Assembly (NCBI GenBank): GCA_950295325.1
Contig: OX485807.1
Span: 13,111,001 to 13,171,000, forward strand
Source of the DNA: Polytrichum commune
Lineage: Eukaryota; Streptophyta; Polytrichopsida; Polytrichales; Polytrichaceae
Length of the DNA: 60,000 nucleotides
Direction: 5' to 3'
The notes under the pieces were generated by a model. The model was not told where the DNA came from. It was given only the letters and a program-made list of their open reading frames with translations, and searched no databases. Position numbers and translations under genes: made by a program. Shown here in pieces: positions 1 to 12,762 of the stretch (positions are counted from its first letter, which is position 1; every line of letters starts with the position of its first letter).

Positions 1-1
1 G

Positions 2-187
2 GAATATCCTCCACGGACATATCAAAAGATTCCTCAGCAACGTAAATTCCCCACAGAATCAAATGGAAAATCGTTGCACTCAACAATGCTGCAAGCTCCC
101 TGCCTCCGATCTGCAGGTCCAGAATCATTCGACAGATCCCGTGAACTCATTCGATTGGAGGGTGCAAGAATTATCAGGTCAACATGA
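2..187 (+). CDS. Possible 3' end of an unidentified gene cut by the window edge
   Basis: A reading frame is open from base 2 through 61 codons to a TGA at 185-187. The translation is polar and well mixed (it begins EYPPRTYQKIP and ends EGARIIRST). This stretch is visibly richer in G+C than the AT-rich DNA after it. That fits the last coding exon of a gene entering from the left. I recognise no family. An overlapping ATG frame at 63-272 is equally open and looks less protein-like. Sixty open codons can occur by chance, so this is tentative. Confidence 0.25.
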   Translation, partial: EYPPRTYQKIPQQRKFPTESNGKSLHSTMLQAPCLRSAGPESFDRSRELIRLEGARIIRST

Positions 188-261
188 ATCAGGGCCGAGG
201 CTCCACGTTAAGATATGTGGGTTGTGTCTCGCTTCGTGTTTAAAAAATTCTCCACCTGTTT

Positions 262-645
262 CTACGGATTAGATTTACACATCCATACTTGTGTTGCATG
301 CAACTCTTCGATGAAGCATCGAAAAAATCGGATTGAAAATCAAACCTCCCCTGATTGATCAGTGATCTGTATGGAAGTGCATGTTTGTTGACTAGTGATG
401 GCCCACGCCGGACACTGGCGTGGTGACTATATCATTCAATGTATATAAGTGGGGCCTTTAGGATTTTATTGTGGCACATAGTAGTAGGATTATATAATGC
501 ACATTTCAACACTACATTAAAGTATTGTATTTAGTGCCACCAATTCTATTTCTCTTGCTCAATATAAATTGCAAACCGCTCGTGTAGTGTCACTAACACT
601 ATATTATGTAGACTTAACATTGTTCGCCATTACTTGTAAAGGGGT
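262..645. repeat. Dispersed repeat fragments
   Basis: Positions 262-400 resemble 16,070-16,190 (shared words around a TGCATGTTTGTTGAC core). Positions 516-645 resemble 20,393-20,510 (shared words TGTCACCAA, TTGTTCAAT-like and AACATT). No gene is visible here. The second block is the left half of a composite repeat whose right half lies at 1,788-2,012. Confidence 0.5.
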
Positions 646-1070
646 GGCTTAAACCCAAGGCCATCCCAACACCCCTCCAAAATCATGTAGTGTGAAGTCA
701 TATGTGACTGGGTCCTCAACCGAATGCTAATTCAATGAGTTTCTATTCATGCGGGCCCTCACACCATGATAAAATAGAATAGATCAACGGTTGTGAGCGG
801 TTGAAGTGCCATGGTCTCCCGGTTTTGTGTTAAGTCTCCTCCAAGAGCTGGTTTTTGAAAATAATCCAAGTGACCAATAGACATGTCGATCCATTCAATG
901 CCATGTAGGAATCCATGTAGACTTTACATCCATCTTGCATTCACATACTCCGTTGGCCCCTAAAGCATAGTGTGAAGTGAACTTGGACCGGCTTTGCCTT
1001 TTCCACCACTAATTAAGGGTGATTGAAGTGTATTGGTCACGGGCTCTTAGTCTTGTGTGTGAAATGGCCC
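645..1070 (+). mobile_element. Degraded copy of the GGGCCACTTCACAC MITE family
   Basis: The right half (about 860-1,070) reads like the right half of the copy at 52,000-52,593. It shares the TGTAGACTTT, GTGTGAAGTGAACTTGGAC and GTGTGTGAAATGGCCC blocks and is followed by TTA at 1,071-1,073. The left arm of the family's internal palindrome survives near 809-840. The left terminus is eroded, so the start is approximate. Confidence 0.5.
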
Positions 1071-1073
1071 TTA

Positions 1074-2303
1074 ATTTCTAGTGCACCCTATCACCTATGA
1101 TCCACCCAATCATAGTGGGGGTATATTTTCAACCAACCATGTGGGAACCTAGGGGCTTGCCCTTGGGGGGCAGATATAGTACATGCGCCTAATCCTGATC
1201 AAGGCCCCATCGGCAATCTATAGGGTACTAAAATGCCAATCATGTTGAGACTTAATTTTGATTCGGCTAGGATTGAATTTTGATCATGCTACAACCAATA
1301 GTGTCATGACACATGTCTTGGTTTTCACTGCTAAAGTGAGGAATAATGACCGGTTTACATGAGCAAATATGGTAAACTCTAGACATTGGTAACATGTTCG
1401 GGCCAATCCACAATATTTTCAATTTAAGGAATAAAAATAACGAGAAAGTTGGAATCCTCAAGATTTCTATCTTTCCTACATGGGAAAATTTTGCACTGCC
1501 TTATATTTCTCCATATTTGGCATAGAAGTAATTGGTTATATGTGCCTCTACTCTAGGTGTCAGCCGGCTTGTCCACACACCATTCAAGGTGTTCACCTTC
1601 AAAAGGAGGCAATAGTTGTCAAGGGCTTTCTAATTCTCGGAAGACATGTTTCAGGATAACATATATATATATATATATATTTAGACCAACTAAAAAATGA
1701 AGCAGCACCCATAATTCACACCAATGGCAACAACAAAGTCATCTTTCTTTCTCATTTCTTGTGAAAAACAAAGTGGACATTATAAATATACAATACTGCA
1801 ATTATTGTCACTCACTAAGTGATTTTTCATCCAATTTTTAATCATCCATGACAATATTTTGTTACAAATTGTTCGGATACAAAATACACCCAAAATGAAT
1901 GAACGAAAAGTAAGTTGAAATAACAATATTTGTAAACAAATTCATAAGAAATGTCGTTAGAAAGTTACCCAATGACACAAAATACCATACGACGCTAAAC
2001 ATTGCAATTCAAAGCGAGATGAATGATACTCATCTCACAAAATCTCATCCATCTGTTCCGCTCTTGTGTTGAGTCTTGCGGGTGAAGGTGGATGATACAC
2101 ATTCATCCATCTTTTTTCCTTACGTAACTGCAGTGCCCTACGCATTAATCCAAAAGACTTGATCCTTTTCACCTTTTTACTCTTGCTTACATGTATGCCT
2201 TGGCTAAAACTGAGAGACTCTCTATTACAAAAATTGAGAATGGATTTAATTATAGATTGGGATCTTGATGTAAACTCCTCACAGCCCTTTTTCACTTCTT
2301 ACT
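1074..2303. other. Gene-free stretch with a dispersed repeat
   Basis: No coding potential is apparent. An (AT)n microsatellite lies at about 1,660-1,681. Positions 1,788-2,012 are one of three copies of a dispersed repeat, with the others at 3,737-3,990 and 20,519-20,770. Shared blocks include AAGTGATTTTTCATCCAA, CATCCATGACAAT and AAATACCATA. Confidence 0.6.
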
Positions 2304-2306
2304 TAA

Positions 2307-2890
2307 GGGCCAGTTCACACCAATGGACCATGAAGTCGGACCATGGAATATGGCCTTTTCCCATGGTCCAACTTCCATGGTTTGATTTCTTTAAACAATT
2401 CATTTACAAAGTTCTTGGGCCCTACACTAGATGTAAACTGAATGTGGACCAAGAGGAATGACCATGCACCAAAAAGTGAATGTGCTCAGTTTTTTAACAT
2501 ATGTCCAAATAGGGCAGTTTGGGAAGGGGAAAAAAAATCAAGTTTCACCATTCTCTTGTCTTCTCATGTCTTCTCTTGTCGTCATCTTCCCTCCCCAAAA
2601 CAAATTCTTGAATAAATTATTATAAAAAACATTTATCTATCATGGGCCCCTTGATTTTTTTCTACCAGACCACCTCCTTTGCCTCTCCCACCACAAAACT
2701 CGTTGGACCATGTCAGTGGATAATGTAGGCCTTAAAACGTGTCTTTTGAGGACCTTGAACTCCATGGTCACTCTTTATTTATTTTTTCCCCTTGATGTAA
2801 ACGGAAGCAGTCCCATGACGAATTCAACAGCCAATCACAATTTTTACAAGGCCATGGGACGACTTCATGGTCCATGGTAGAAACGGCGGC
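2307..2890 (+). mobile_element. Tourist-like MITE, 584 bp, with TAA target duplication
   Basis: The left end begins GGGCCAGTTCACACC and carries GGACCATGAAGTCG. The right end carries the reverse complement of GGACCATGAAGTCG and ends CGGCGGC. TAA lies directly outside both ends (2,304-2,306 and 2,891-2,893). A 3-bp T-A-A target duplication with GGGCC-type ends is what PIF/Harbinger (Tourist) MITEs show. There is no transposase frame inside, so the element is non-autonomous. Confidence 0.65.
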
Positions 2891-2893
2891 TAA

Positions 2894-4727
2894 GTTATTT
2901 TACTCAAGTGTTTTATCGTTGTAACTGAGCTCATATGTGGTTGAATGACAATTCACTACAATATTGTGTGGCAGGGGCGGGGGCGGGGTTTTTTGTGTGA
3001 CTGGAACCGTCTTCTGGTCGCATACAAAAAGCATTGTTCCTCCATGTATAAGAGATTTCTTAACCGATATAGGTCCTCTCCATTGTGTTCATTGTTGAGT
3101 GTGGAACATTAATTTAATAAAATTGGAAGAAGCAATCTAATCTCTTTATCAGAAGAAGTATCTTTACAAGTTTGTTCTTTGATCCTTTCCCCAACCACAT
3201 ACCAATCAAATACAAGTGTCCGATGAAGAAAAGCAGTTGACTGAGACACACATGCCTTAGAGCCTGATTTTAGAACTTGAACTTGCACTTTTGAAGAGTT
3301 TGATGTTTGAAAATGACAAGCTTTCATCCAAAGCTCAAACAACAAGTAATGTGAGGAAGTATAAAATGGCCTTGCTCAAAGTGAGATATCAAAGGGAGAA
3401 TGCTTTTTTGAACTTTGGAAAATTCATGACAAACTAAATAATGCCTTAAAAAAACTCCTCATGTTGTATTTTTGGTTGGGGAGAGCATGTTCTCTTTCAT
3501 TAGGAGTTATCTTAGTTGGTTGCACGATGATTTTGGGATTAAAGTGTAGGATGTCAAAGTTCATGTTGAATCTAAAGTGAATGGAAGAGAAGGAAAAAGG
3601 TAGATGGCTCTAAATTACTTTCTTTTTTCCCAACCAACCTACTTGTCCTCGGATATGAAACACTTGACAAGTACAAGATCGCATGAAAAAACCGACTTAA
3701 GGCTCTCTTGGAAAAAAATCATGGGTATCATGGATTTACAATGTCGCGATTCCTATCACTTGTCAAGTGATTTTTCATCCAAATTTCAGTCATCCATGAC
3801 AATACTCCATCACAAGCTGCTGACAAGAGAAGGTCGGCTTTTGGCCAATGGATGAACCCATCCATCATTCATGACAATATTTGTTCACTTATTCATGAGA
3901 AGTGTCCTCACAAAAGTTACCGTAGTGACATAAAATACCATATAACACTAAATACCATATATAGTGTACCACTTTAGTATCAACACATACAACTTCTTAT
4001 TTCAACCCTGGTTTCTACACGGATGAACAAAACAAAAGTTACAAGGTCTTATGATACGTTTCGACCCAAGGTGTGTATATTACATGGGTCAATAGGTTAC
4101 CTCAATGCGAAGGCAACCCTAATCGCACTTACCAGTGCAGTGAAAAAGGGGCCTTATGGCATGCCCACACTAGAGTCACCTGATATTTCCTATATATCAA
4201 CACAAGGAGTCCCTCTTGATAGGGAAATTCATCTTTTTTCCTTCTGGAAATTGATTACTATCAGTACGGATGCCTTGTCCTACTCACAATAACCTCACTA
4301 GATGGAATGTCCAGTAGTTTCACGTGTTCACTTCATTGCACACAAAGCAAAAACTCCTATCAAGATGGACCCTCTCCCACCGACGAGGGCACATGTTATT
4401 CGCCACACTAATTCCCAACATACTCCGATGAGCGTTTCTTGGACGTTGTGGTCGCGGCACAGGAGAGATGAATGTCATCCGGTTGTGGATGAGAACTAGA
4501 GAACCTGGACGGCAACGGTGAGGAAGAGAGGATGAAACGCGGCGGATGAGTCTGAAGGTTTGGATGAATGGTGACGTCATGCGTCACCATGCGGTACGCC
4601 GAGGGACAGGAAGGTACAGATGGCGTCTGTACGGGCGTCTCGAGCGGCGCTCTGGCGACTGGGACACACACCTCCCCTGCCATGTCCCAGGTTCCACAAT
4701 CTTCTCCTTGGTTACTGTTCTCCCTCT
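2894..4727. other. Gene-free stretch with dispersed repeats
   Basis: Positions about 3,030-3,240 resemble 16,190-16,370 and 54,400-54,590 (part of the AAGGTACGTGGGTGTTA-ended MITE family). Positions 3,737-3,990 are a copy of the repeat also at 1,788 and 20,519. From about 4,480 the sequence is richer in G+C, with several overlapping short frames on both strands and no recognisable protein. Confidence 0.5.
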
Positions 4728-4730
4728 TTA

Positions 4731-5316
4731 GGGCCACGTCACACACAAGACTGAAGGCCCGTGACCATTGCAATCTAAGAGCTCTCATTGGTCGAAAGGG
4801 CGGAGACCGTCCAAGTTCACTTCACACACCAAGCTGAAGGCCTAAAGGCCCAAAGAATATTTCGTGGACGAGAAGTCTACATGGAGTCTTACATGGTGGA
4901 CTACAGATAAGATTTCATGGTCTCCCGGAATTTGCGTCAGGCCCACCTCCAAGAGGTGTGCCCGACACAAATTCCAGGAGACCATGAGTTTTCTTTTTAG
5001 TATTTTTTTTTTTCAACATGAGAGATCTCAGGATAGATTGCAAGGCAGATTCCATGATAGACAAACATCACCAAGTAGTTTTCTTAAATTAATAGAGTAT
5101 GAGGCATATTATATTGAACCAAATCCTCTTCTCTTTTTCCGTCAACAAAATATGCAATGGTCCTGCATCATAGTCCATTCTCGCTTCACACTATGCTTGA
5201 GGGCCCATGACTACATAAAACGGCTTTCCAAACACCCATGGTACCGCCTTTGGATGAGAGTCAAGGGTCCTCACCATTACAAGGTCACGGCTCTTGGCTC
5301 ATGTGTGAAGTGGCCC
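4731..5316 (-). mobile_element. Tourist-like MITE, 586 bp, TTA target duplication, internal palindrome
   Basis: The ends are imperfect inverted repeats (GGGCCACGTCACACACAAG on the left; GGGCCACTTCACACATGAG read from the right). Both are flanked by TTA (4,728-4,730 and 5,317-5,319). The whole element is the reverse complement of the copy at 52,000-52,593. At its centre is a 71-bp palindrome. A 153-codon frame crossing it is incidental. TTA duplication and GGGCC ends point to the PIF/Harbinger (Tourist) group. Confidence 0.75.
4916..4986. repeat. 71-bp internal palindrome of the MITE
   Basis: Two arms of about 34 bp begin CATGGTCTCC and end CACCTC. They pair with about four mismatches around a 3-base loop (CAA). 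The same 71-bp structure, with different point changes, sits in the second copy at 52,338-52,408. Confidence 0.8.
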
Positions 5317-5319
5317 TTA

Positions 5320-5456
5320 GTATGACATGTTTGGGAAACACACAAAAAAGTTGTATTATCGAGGTGTCGTCTTCTCATTAATATGACAAATGGCGTAAAG
5401 TTGTCGTATTATTGAGGGAATACGAAAACATAAGTAATATGAGCTTATATATATAT

Positions 5457-5488
<32 letters not shown>

Positions 5489-6180
5489 CACAACGAGTTT
5501 AAGCAATATAAATGGTATGCAATAATAACAACTTATAAACTCCAAACAAATACAATTATTCTCAAGAACTCCTAAAATAGGAGTCCAAAGATCTCTGGTG
5601 TTGCCTACCCAAGTTAGCAATTGTCATCTTATCCAAATTCCCTACTAACTTTTGAAAACCAATAATTTCATTAACACCAAAATATAAAGAGTTCTCTAAT
5701 TAAAAAACTAAACAACAATGATGCATGATGTTTAGCATCAAGATACTAATGATACTATATCACCCGTGTACAAGGCAACATTCTAGGTAGGAGGTCACCC
5801 TAACCATGTCCATTCTACACTAGTAACCCTAATTATCATTGAGTTCCCAAGTAGTTCCCAAATGAAAATGAATGTAGTTTAGATGCACATAACATAAATG
5901 AAACGAATTCTAACATGAACTACCTCTTTAATATGACAAAACAAAGATTCTAAATGTTGCATTATCAAGTGCCGTAGTCGTATACAAGAGGGAGTTTTGA
6001 GCTTAAAAAAGTTGGGTCTCACAAAAAATGTGTCGTAATATTGAGGGTGTCGTATAAACAAGGTTAAGACTGTACAGTGGAAAGTTGCCGGTAATTTGGG
6101 AATAATTTGAAGAATATTCGTATGTTTAATAAAGAAAGTCCTGAAAAATGTCCACATGAACATTGGACAAATTTAAGGTG
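5320..6180. repeat. AT-rich stretch with possible pogo/Tc1-type relics
   Basis: Positions 5,352-5,415 and 6,030-6,074 share words of the form GTCGTATTATYGAGGTGTCGT. The second block ends GTTAAGACTGTA at a TA. That resembles the CAGT...AACCT ends of pogo/Tc1-mariner MITEs. The two blocks lie in the same orientation, so they are fragments and not one bounded element. A (GATA)n microsatellite lies at about 5,458-5,487. Confidence 0.3.
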
Positions 6181-9100
6181 CTTCCTTGGATTCTTCTTCT
6201 TCTTCCTTTTTTTTTTTCTTTGTTTTCCCTCTTTTTATTTTATTTTTATGGTGGATGTTAACCCTTCCTAAATGAGTTATGGGGGGAAGGGGTGTCTCTT
6301 GATAGCAGAAGGGCCAGGGAACTTTGATTGCATCTAATTATGCTTAATTAGTTTAAATGTCTTTGAATACTTGTGAGAGGAAAAAGCATTAATTTGAATC
6401 CTCTCTCTCTTTATATGTATATATAGTTTCTCCTCAAAATGACAAAGGTCTTTTCAAATGGAAAAATAACATTATTTTAATTTTAATTTACCATTTTATT
6501 CTAATAATATTTAGTGATAGTGTTTCACCAGAGTCTCACTCATTATCATGCTAAATTCACTTATAAACAAACATTCATAAGGTATGATTCTAGCACCTTA
6601 GATGACTTGTTCTCAACCCCACCCAACCTAGTCACTCGTCTGAATAATGTTATGAGGTCATCTAAATTTATCACCTCGTTGCTAATTATGGTTTTTGTGT
6701 TTTAAGACTTCCAAGTTAATTACATGCTTTATTGATTAGTTCACTTCACGAGTTGAATACCAATCAATTGCTTATTTACTAAATGGAAGTGAATATATAT
6801 GAGTTTGGGCCTCGAAAGTGAGGTGCACTCTATATGGGTTTTGTGGATAAAGCAACCTTCAAGAATGCAAGGGCAATGATCAACATTTTTTTGGTCGAGT
6901 TTAGTGTTGTTTTCTTAGGTTGCACAAGGATTGTGAGTCGCAAGCCCTGGCCCTTATCCTACTAGGAGACCCCTACCCCCAAAAGCTCGTTTGATTAGGG
7001 TTGATGTCTACCCTTTTTTATGCCATAACTATATATATACACATGTGGAATTTGAGAGGATCTCAAGCAATATAACATTGCCATAGAATAATGGCATGTT
7101 TTCAAGAAATAACTATTTATTCAATCCCAAAGTACTTGGTTAATAAATAATGACGCGTTTCATATTTCAAAATTAGACATGGAGGACTTCTTCATAGCAT
7201 TACTCAAAGATCTTAGGGTGTTCTACAAGGCTAACCATTTGGTTGAAAATGCTTAGGAACACATGCACTTATCTCAAGATTCTTACACTCTTAGGCTAAG
7301 CAAGTAGTGAAGGTTGGGAAAAAAAGTCAAACACATGCACAAAAGTCATTGTTTGGTGCCATCGACATACTACTTGTGGTCAATTATAGGTTGACATGTT
7401 GTTCAAAATGCTAGAATGGACACATGATATTATATTTCCTCCTATCCACCATGACCACAAAGGGTTTAGGTGTAAGGGTTTAGGGTTTAGGGGTGTGGTG
7501 TGGATACCATTGAACCTTAGGATGGTGCTAATGTTGTCTTGTTGGTGCCATGAAATCAACCAAATACAAACGCACCCAATTGGCTACACATATTTTGAAG
7601 GATTTATTGAGCAAAATCCTAAACATTGAAACGCATGTGCAACCAACATAAAATGTTCATCTACGCCCAAACCGTTGATTTTGTTTGGATGAAGGGTAGA
7701 CAAAGGTACACCGACAAGTGACGACCATGCACAGTAGCATTGCATGAGAGGGGTGTATATCGTAGCATTGTAGATGATGTAGTCACAACTACCAAAGCAT
7801 GGAAGCCAAACACAATTTTCAGTTGCAAGATAGTGTGGTGGATCAACCTGCGACCTCCCCAAAAAAATGTGTTGTCAATAAAGGATGGGTAAATGAGATA
7901 ATGTGATATGACGTTATTGCTAGGATATGAAAAATTGGGAGTGTATCATTTGGGCAGTGGAAAACACCTTGGGTACTTAAGGCGGTCACTTGTGGAAGGG
8001 ATCTTGATGGTGGGAGTTCCAAAATTTACGATAGGATTGAGAGTTGGAAGCTAAGCTCACAATGAGCGATGCTAGATTGCCACATAGAGTAAGGATACAT
8101 GTGTTGTGTCGTAGATGGCCTTCCTACCTACCAACCCCCAATACCACCAGGTTGTTGGCACTCAATGTTTGAGATCATGGGTGACCAATAACATTGCAGG
8201 GTATGGATTCAAAGGACCCACAAAATGGTCATTCTACCCTAAAAAGAATTGGTAACACCCCAAAGATACTAGGATCCAACAAGACATCAGCCCAACACAT
8301 CAAAGGATCGGTAAGTATGTTGTAAATATGTCAAGACTTCATTAGACTTACTACTTCACATTGTAATTAAAAAGAAGAATGATTGATTGTAATACATGTG
8401 GAGAGACTCATCATGGATGAAATGGAATCAAAGGCATGGGTCTTAGCATGCAATGGTACAATTTGTATTATTTGATGCGAAATTATGTCAAGAACATCAA
8501 TGTGGTCGTTGATGCAATCTTCTTTTGTTTTCATATTTGGAACTCAATTATACCCAATGATCTATACGTGGAGTTTTTGGTTGCACCAATGAACCATTTG
8601 GTTCTTACACTTCGTGCTTGACGAGAACAATGACAACAAATGAATGACATTGCTTCAAATGATAAAGACCTATGTGTCGTGGTTGTCAAACTTGCTTCAA
8701 TATCAAATTCAAAGATAATACACGCTATTGGTATGCAATTCCAATGATAATTAGGGTAGCAAGTGCATTACTAAAATTATCTTATGGTTTTAGCACGTAA
8801 TTGTGCTTTGATTGTTCGATATAGGTGATTTTATAGTGTCCAATGTTGTATACAATACATATTGTACGTTCCATATAAATCTACGACTTGAAATCAATTG
8901 ACCTACATGTAGAATCATGAAAGAAGGGAAATGGAAGTGTACAATGATTATATGAGAATTGTGAATGTGGAGTAGTACAATGTATAAAATTGGTTATTTC
9001 CCCTCGAGGTTTTAGCAAACTCATATGTTAATATATTTCTTGAATACTTCTTGTATGTGACACAAAATAAAGAAGATGTGATTCATGTGAAGTTGGATTA

Positions 9101-9331
9101 TTTATATCAACTTTGTAAGAGATTTGTTACATTTGCAATCGAGAGAAAATAACTTGAGGAGCAAAAGGAAAATGGGCTATCATAGCATTAGATGGGTTTA
9201 AGTCAGTCAATGAGGAACATATTCCAACAAGGTGGAGGTGGCAATCTTTTGATTCTTAGTAACATGGTGTGGTGTTAGGTTTGCATGGGAGGAACGGAGC
9301 TAACAATTTTGGGAGGACATGTTTTATCTCT
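6181..9331. other. Gene-free AT-rich stretch
   Basis: There are only short, compositionally biased frames on both strands and no recognisable domain. Positions 7,461-7,492 contain a short run of plant telomere-type TTTAGGG units. Otherwise I see nothing identifiable. Confidence 0.5.
7461..7492 (+). repeat. Short interstitial telomere-like repeat
   Basis: Three to four units of the plant telomere heptamer TTTAGGG, one of them interrupted, lie within about 32 bp. Confidence 0.6.
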
Positions 9332-9747
9332 ACCATGTACCATAGCTCTCTAGCAGCTTGGCCACCTTTCTGCCTAATGATCAATGAAAGTGCGAAAGTA
9401 AGTTAGGTAGCCCATACAATAATACTCTAAATTTGGGCAAACTAAAGAAGTAATTTAAAATAAGTTAAACATTCATCCAAGTCATTTCTATAATTCATGG
9501 ATGGTTGATATGTAGTTACTAAATATGTAGAGTGAGATTGATGTTGCGTGAAGACACTAGTGAAGTTATTTGATGCTACTTTGTTGGATTCCAGTGAACG
9601 TCGCTTGCATTATTATGATTGTAGGCACTCTTTGAATGTTATTTCTTTCTTTTTCAAACACTCCAAAAACTTCATTTCCCAAAAAATTAAGCACCCTTAA
9701 AATTAATCGTTTTTTGCCCAAGCTGCTAGAGAGGTACGGTACGCTAC
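9332..9747. mobile_element. MITE-like element with about 30-bp inverted repeats
   Basis: The left arm (9,332-9,362) and right arm (9,716-9,747) are inverted copies sharing CTCTCTAGCAGCTTGG and a flanking GTACC. The roughly 415-bp interval has no coding capacity. No target duplication was resolved, so the outer limits are approximate. Confidence 0.5.
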
Positions 9748-12700
9748 CACCTAGGTTTGGATATAAGTTACCAACATGGTGCAGATGCTTGATAATATAT
9801 GTTGGGGTTTGAGGCGCTATATGTGAGGTTCAAAGCCAAGTGAGAATATAACTTATGTTAAAGGCTCGTATTTACACAAACCACCGGCTTCCATCATACA
9901 CTTAACATATATAAAGCATTCGTACACCATTGCCCTAGGGCGTGGCTAAGGATGTTCTACGAACAAACACTCTAGCCACTCCGGCCTCCTCCGGAGACTG
10001 GAGTTCTTCTTCTTCTTTACAAAGCATTTGTAATCATTTGTGTGTATTCTAGGTTTACTCAAGTCAACCTTCAACATTCCATAGTCATACCTTGCATGGT
10101 CCTTGAGATTCCTCTAACATTTAAGGGTAAAATTCAGAGAAAAGAATGTCTTGAACTAAATTATCATTTCTACTGTAATTACATTCTCTGCAAGCAAATT
10201 TTCTAAATGTTGTGTGTGTAAGCAACACTTACATTTCCTTATAGATCATAAACAATTATTTCTCAATCATCTTCATGATGAAGAGACTTTTATCACAAAG
10301 CAAATTGTTCTAGAATGTTTTCTTTGAGATGGACTTCCATTTATTTAGTAAAGCAAATCATCATGAGTGGTTAAGAAGCAAGAATGCATGTTTTTCTTGA
10401 TGAAAACCCCACACGCTATACACCTTATTGATTTGAGTGTTTGTGCATTTCCTTGGACTAAGTACTAGGTGTCTCATTTTGAAGTAGGTGGAGCAATAGG
10501 TCTTGCCCTTTGACCTTCTTTTAACAACTTCAATAAACTCCTGGGTATCCCACTAGTGAAACATTAGAAATAGGGTGAGACTCAATATAGGGTACTTTCT
10601 ATTTGTATGACCATAAATATTGAAATATATTCAATGTAATATGGCATCATTTCTATTCACATATTTCATTATAAATACTATATGGTACCCTATATGTCAT
10701 GTAGTACTTTGTTTATGGCTGAACTACATATAGGTCATTTTGTTTAGGACAGTACAAATCTTGCAGAGGGTCACAAGATTTTTCCACCCGCAACCTCAAC
10801 TCTTGAGCATTCAATATTGTTCTTGTTGTGCATCATGTTGTATCCATGTCATTGTTTCGTGTCTCAATCCCTTGTCATTAATGTATTCCATCCTTTATCG
10901 ACATACTTAATAACTTAGTAATGTGAGGGAATCTATGTCTTATATTAACAGGTTGCCTTGCGTTACTAAGCACGTTAATAAAGGGTGCCTTCAAATATCA
11001 CACCAACTGTGATTTTAAACAACACAAAGAGACGATTTTTTTTTATTAACACAAGGTTAGATTTAAATGGAAAAAAATCGAGTTCAATTTACCAAAGGGT
11101 GCAAGATAATAGGGCAAAATAAGAGTAGAAAAGTAAGGTATTAGAAGAAGTATACATAAATTTTGAAATAATGAAGTACTCGTGAATAAACTCCTACATA
11201 ACCACCCACTTAGTGGATGACAAAGTCACCAAATAACATGTGCAATGAATTGGTAGGGTGTAATGGTGAATATCAAGCACATAACCCGATGAGGAATGGA
11301 ACCCATACCGCTTGCCAAGTGGGGCCGAGTCCAAGCTAATCGTGCTATCGGTTTACAAACGATTATCCTAGGAAGTTGGTGAAATCCTCTAGAACGGTTT
11401 GTACTAAAGTCAAAAGATTGTGTTTAATGAGACGGTTACCATTTAGAATCATTTAAGATGGACAAATTGTGTATTTCAACTAGAAACCATATATTTTTTG
11501 ACATAAAGCTAGTCCAACAAACTAAACCATAAGAAGGGTAACCATTTTGCCTTTGATGCGTGCACATTGCAAACAAATATTCTAGAGAAGAAAAACCATA
11601 AGCAAATGATGTCAACCCCAAATCAAGGATCAACTTGAGAAGGCAACAATACCGACAATTAATATCATGTTAACAATAAGTGGACATGGCATGTCTAGAC
11701 CTCTTGGCAATTTAGTGTAACTGTTCACAAATAGTGTATGTGACACTAATTACCATAAACAATGCACTACATGTACACATAAATGATGTACATTGTCTAT
11801 GTTGATAATGTATAGATATGTTAGTGTTAACAATGTACTACCTAGACATTGTTTGTGGTACCGTGCTTTATGGTGTCTAAGCAAACTCATCCATGTGATA
11901 ATACAATGAATCGTTTGTAGCATGAAGATATGTGTGTTGATAATTTGGCATCCAAAATGATATCATAGATTTTGAATTAGTCTAGTGGACCCCGATCAAA
12001 ATGAATCAACCCTCAACATGTATGTGTAGATGACTTGTTTTTTACTAGCGCTCTCTCATCCACAATGAATGACTTTACGTAAATGTCACAATATTCAAGC
12101 AATAATACAAATATTATTGCTTATACATTGTAATCGAAATACATAATGCACATATTGAGGCATATCATGCACCTTGTAGCACAAAATCTATAGTACCAAT
12201 ATGTACTACTGCAAAGTATTATGAAACATGTTATTAATTGACTAGTCCAACTAAAACACTAAAGCATCATTTGAATTTTAGTATAGTTACCAAGCTATAA
12301 TCATGATGTAGAATATAACGCATCTTATGTCCATATTTTGTAATAGTTGTAGTATTGTTGCATTTACATTGAATGCAAATGCATATACACGTCTATGAAA
12401 TAAAAATATCCGGCGACCTAGATGTAACTTGTTTGACTTTTGACTTTTGGAGTGTTATGAGGTAGATAAAACACCACTTTGGAAATTGTTTGTGTGATGC
12501 ATGGGTGTTTCTTTTTGGTGATAGGTGGTTATTATTCATGCAAATGCCAAGAAGCATTTGAAAGTCTTTTATGTATTGTATGTTGCGAATTTAGAACCCG
12601 TGAAGGTTTAAACACTATAACTACATGTGATTTTCGATTTATTATCTCTTTTATAAAGTTAAGATGAGGACATGTTTTCAAAGAGAGAGGGACAACGCCA

Positions 12701-12762
12701 TCTATAAGTGTTGGTGTGAATGAGGGACACTTCAATATAAATTTTCTCACTTTCTACTCTTA
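9748..12762. other. Gene-free AT-rich stretch
   Basis: No supported gene. Positions about 11,700-11,790 share blocks (TGTTCACAAATAGTGTATG, GACACTAA) with the repeat at 20,740-20,790. The rest shows no recognisable structure. Confidence 0.5.

Noticed and set aside
4864-5325. 153-codon frame
   Set aside because: It lies inside the 586-bp MITE and crosses its palindrome. The second MITE copy does not keep the frame intact and no transposase motif is present.
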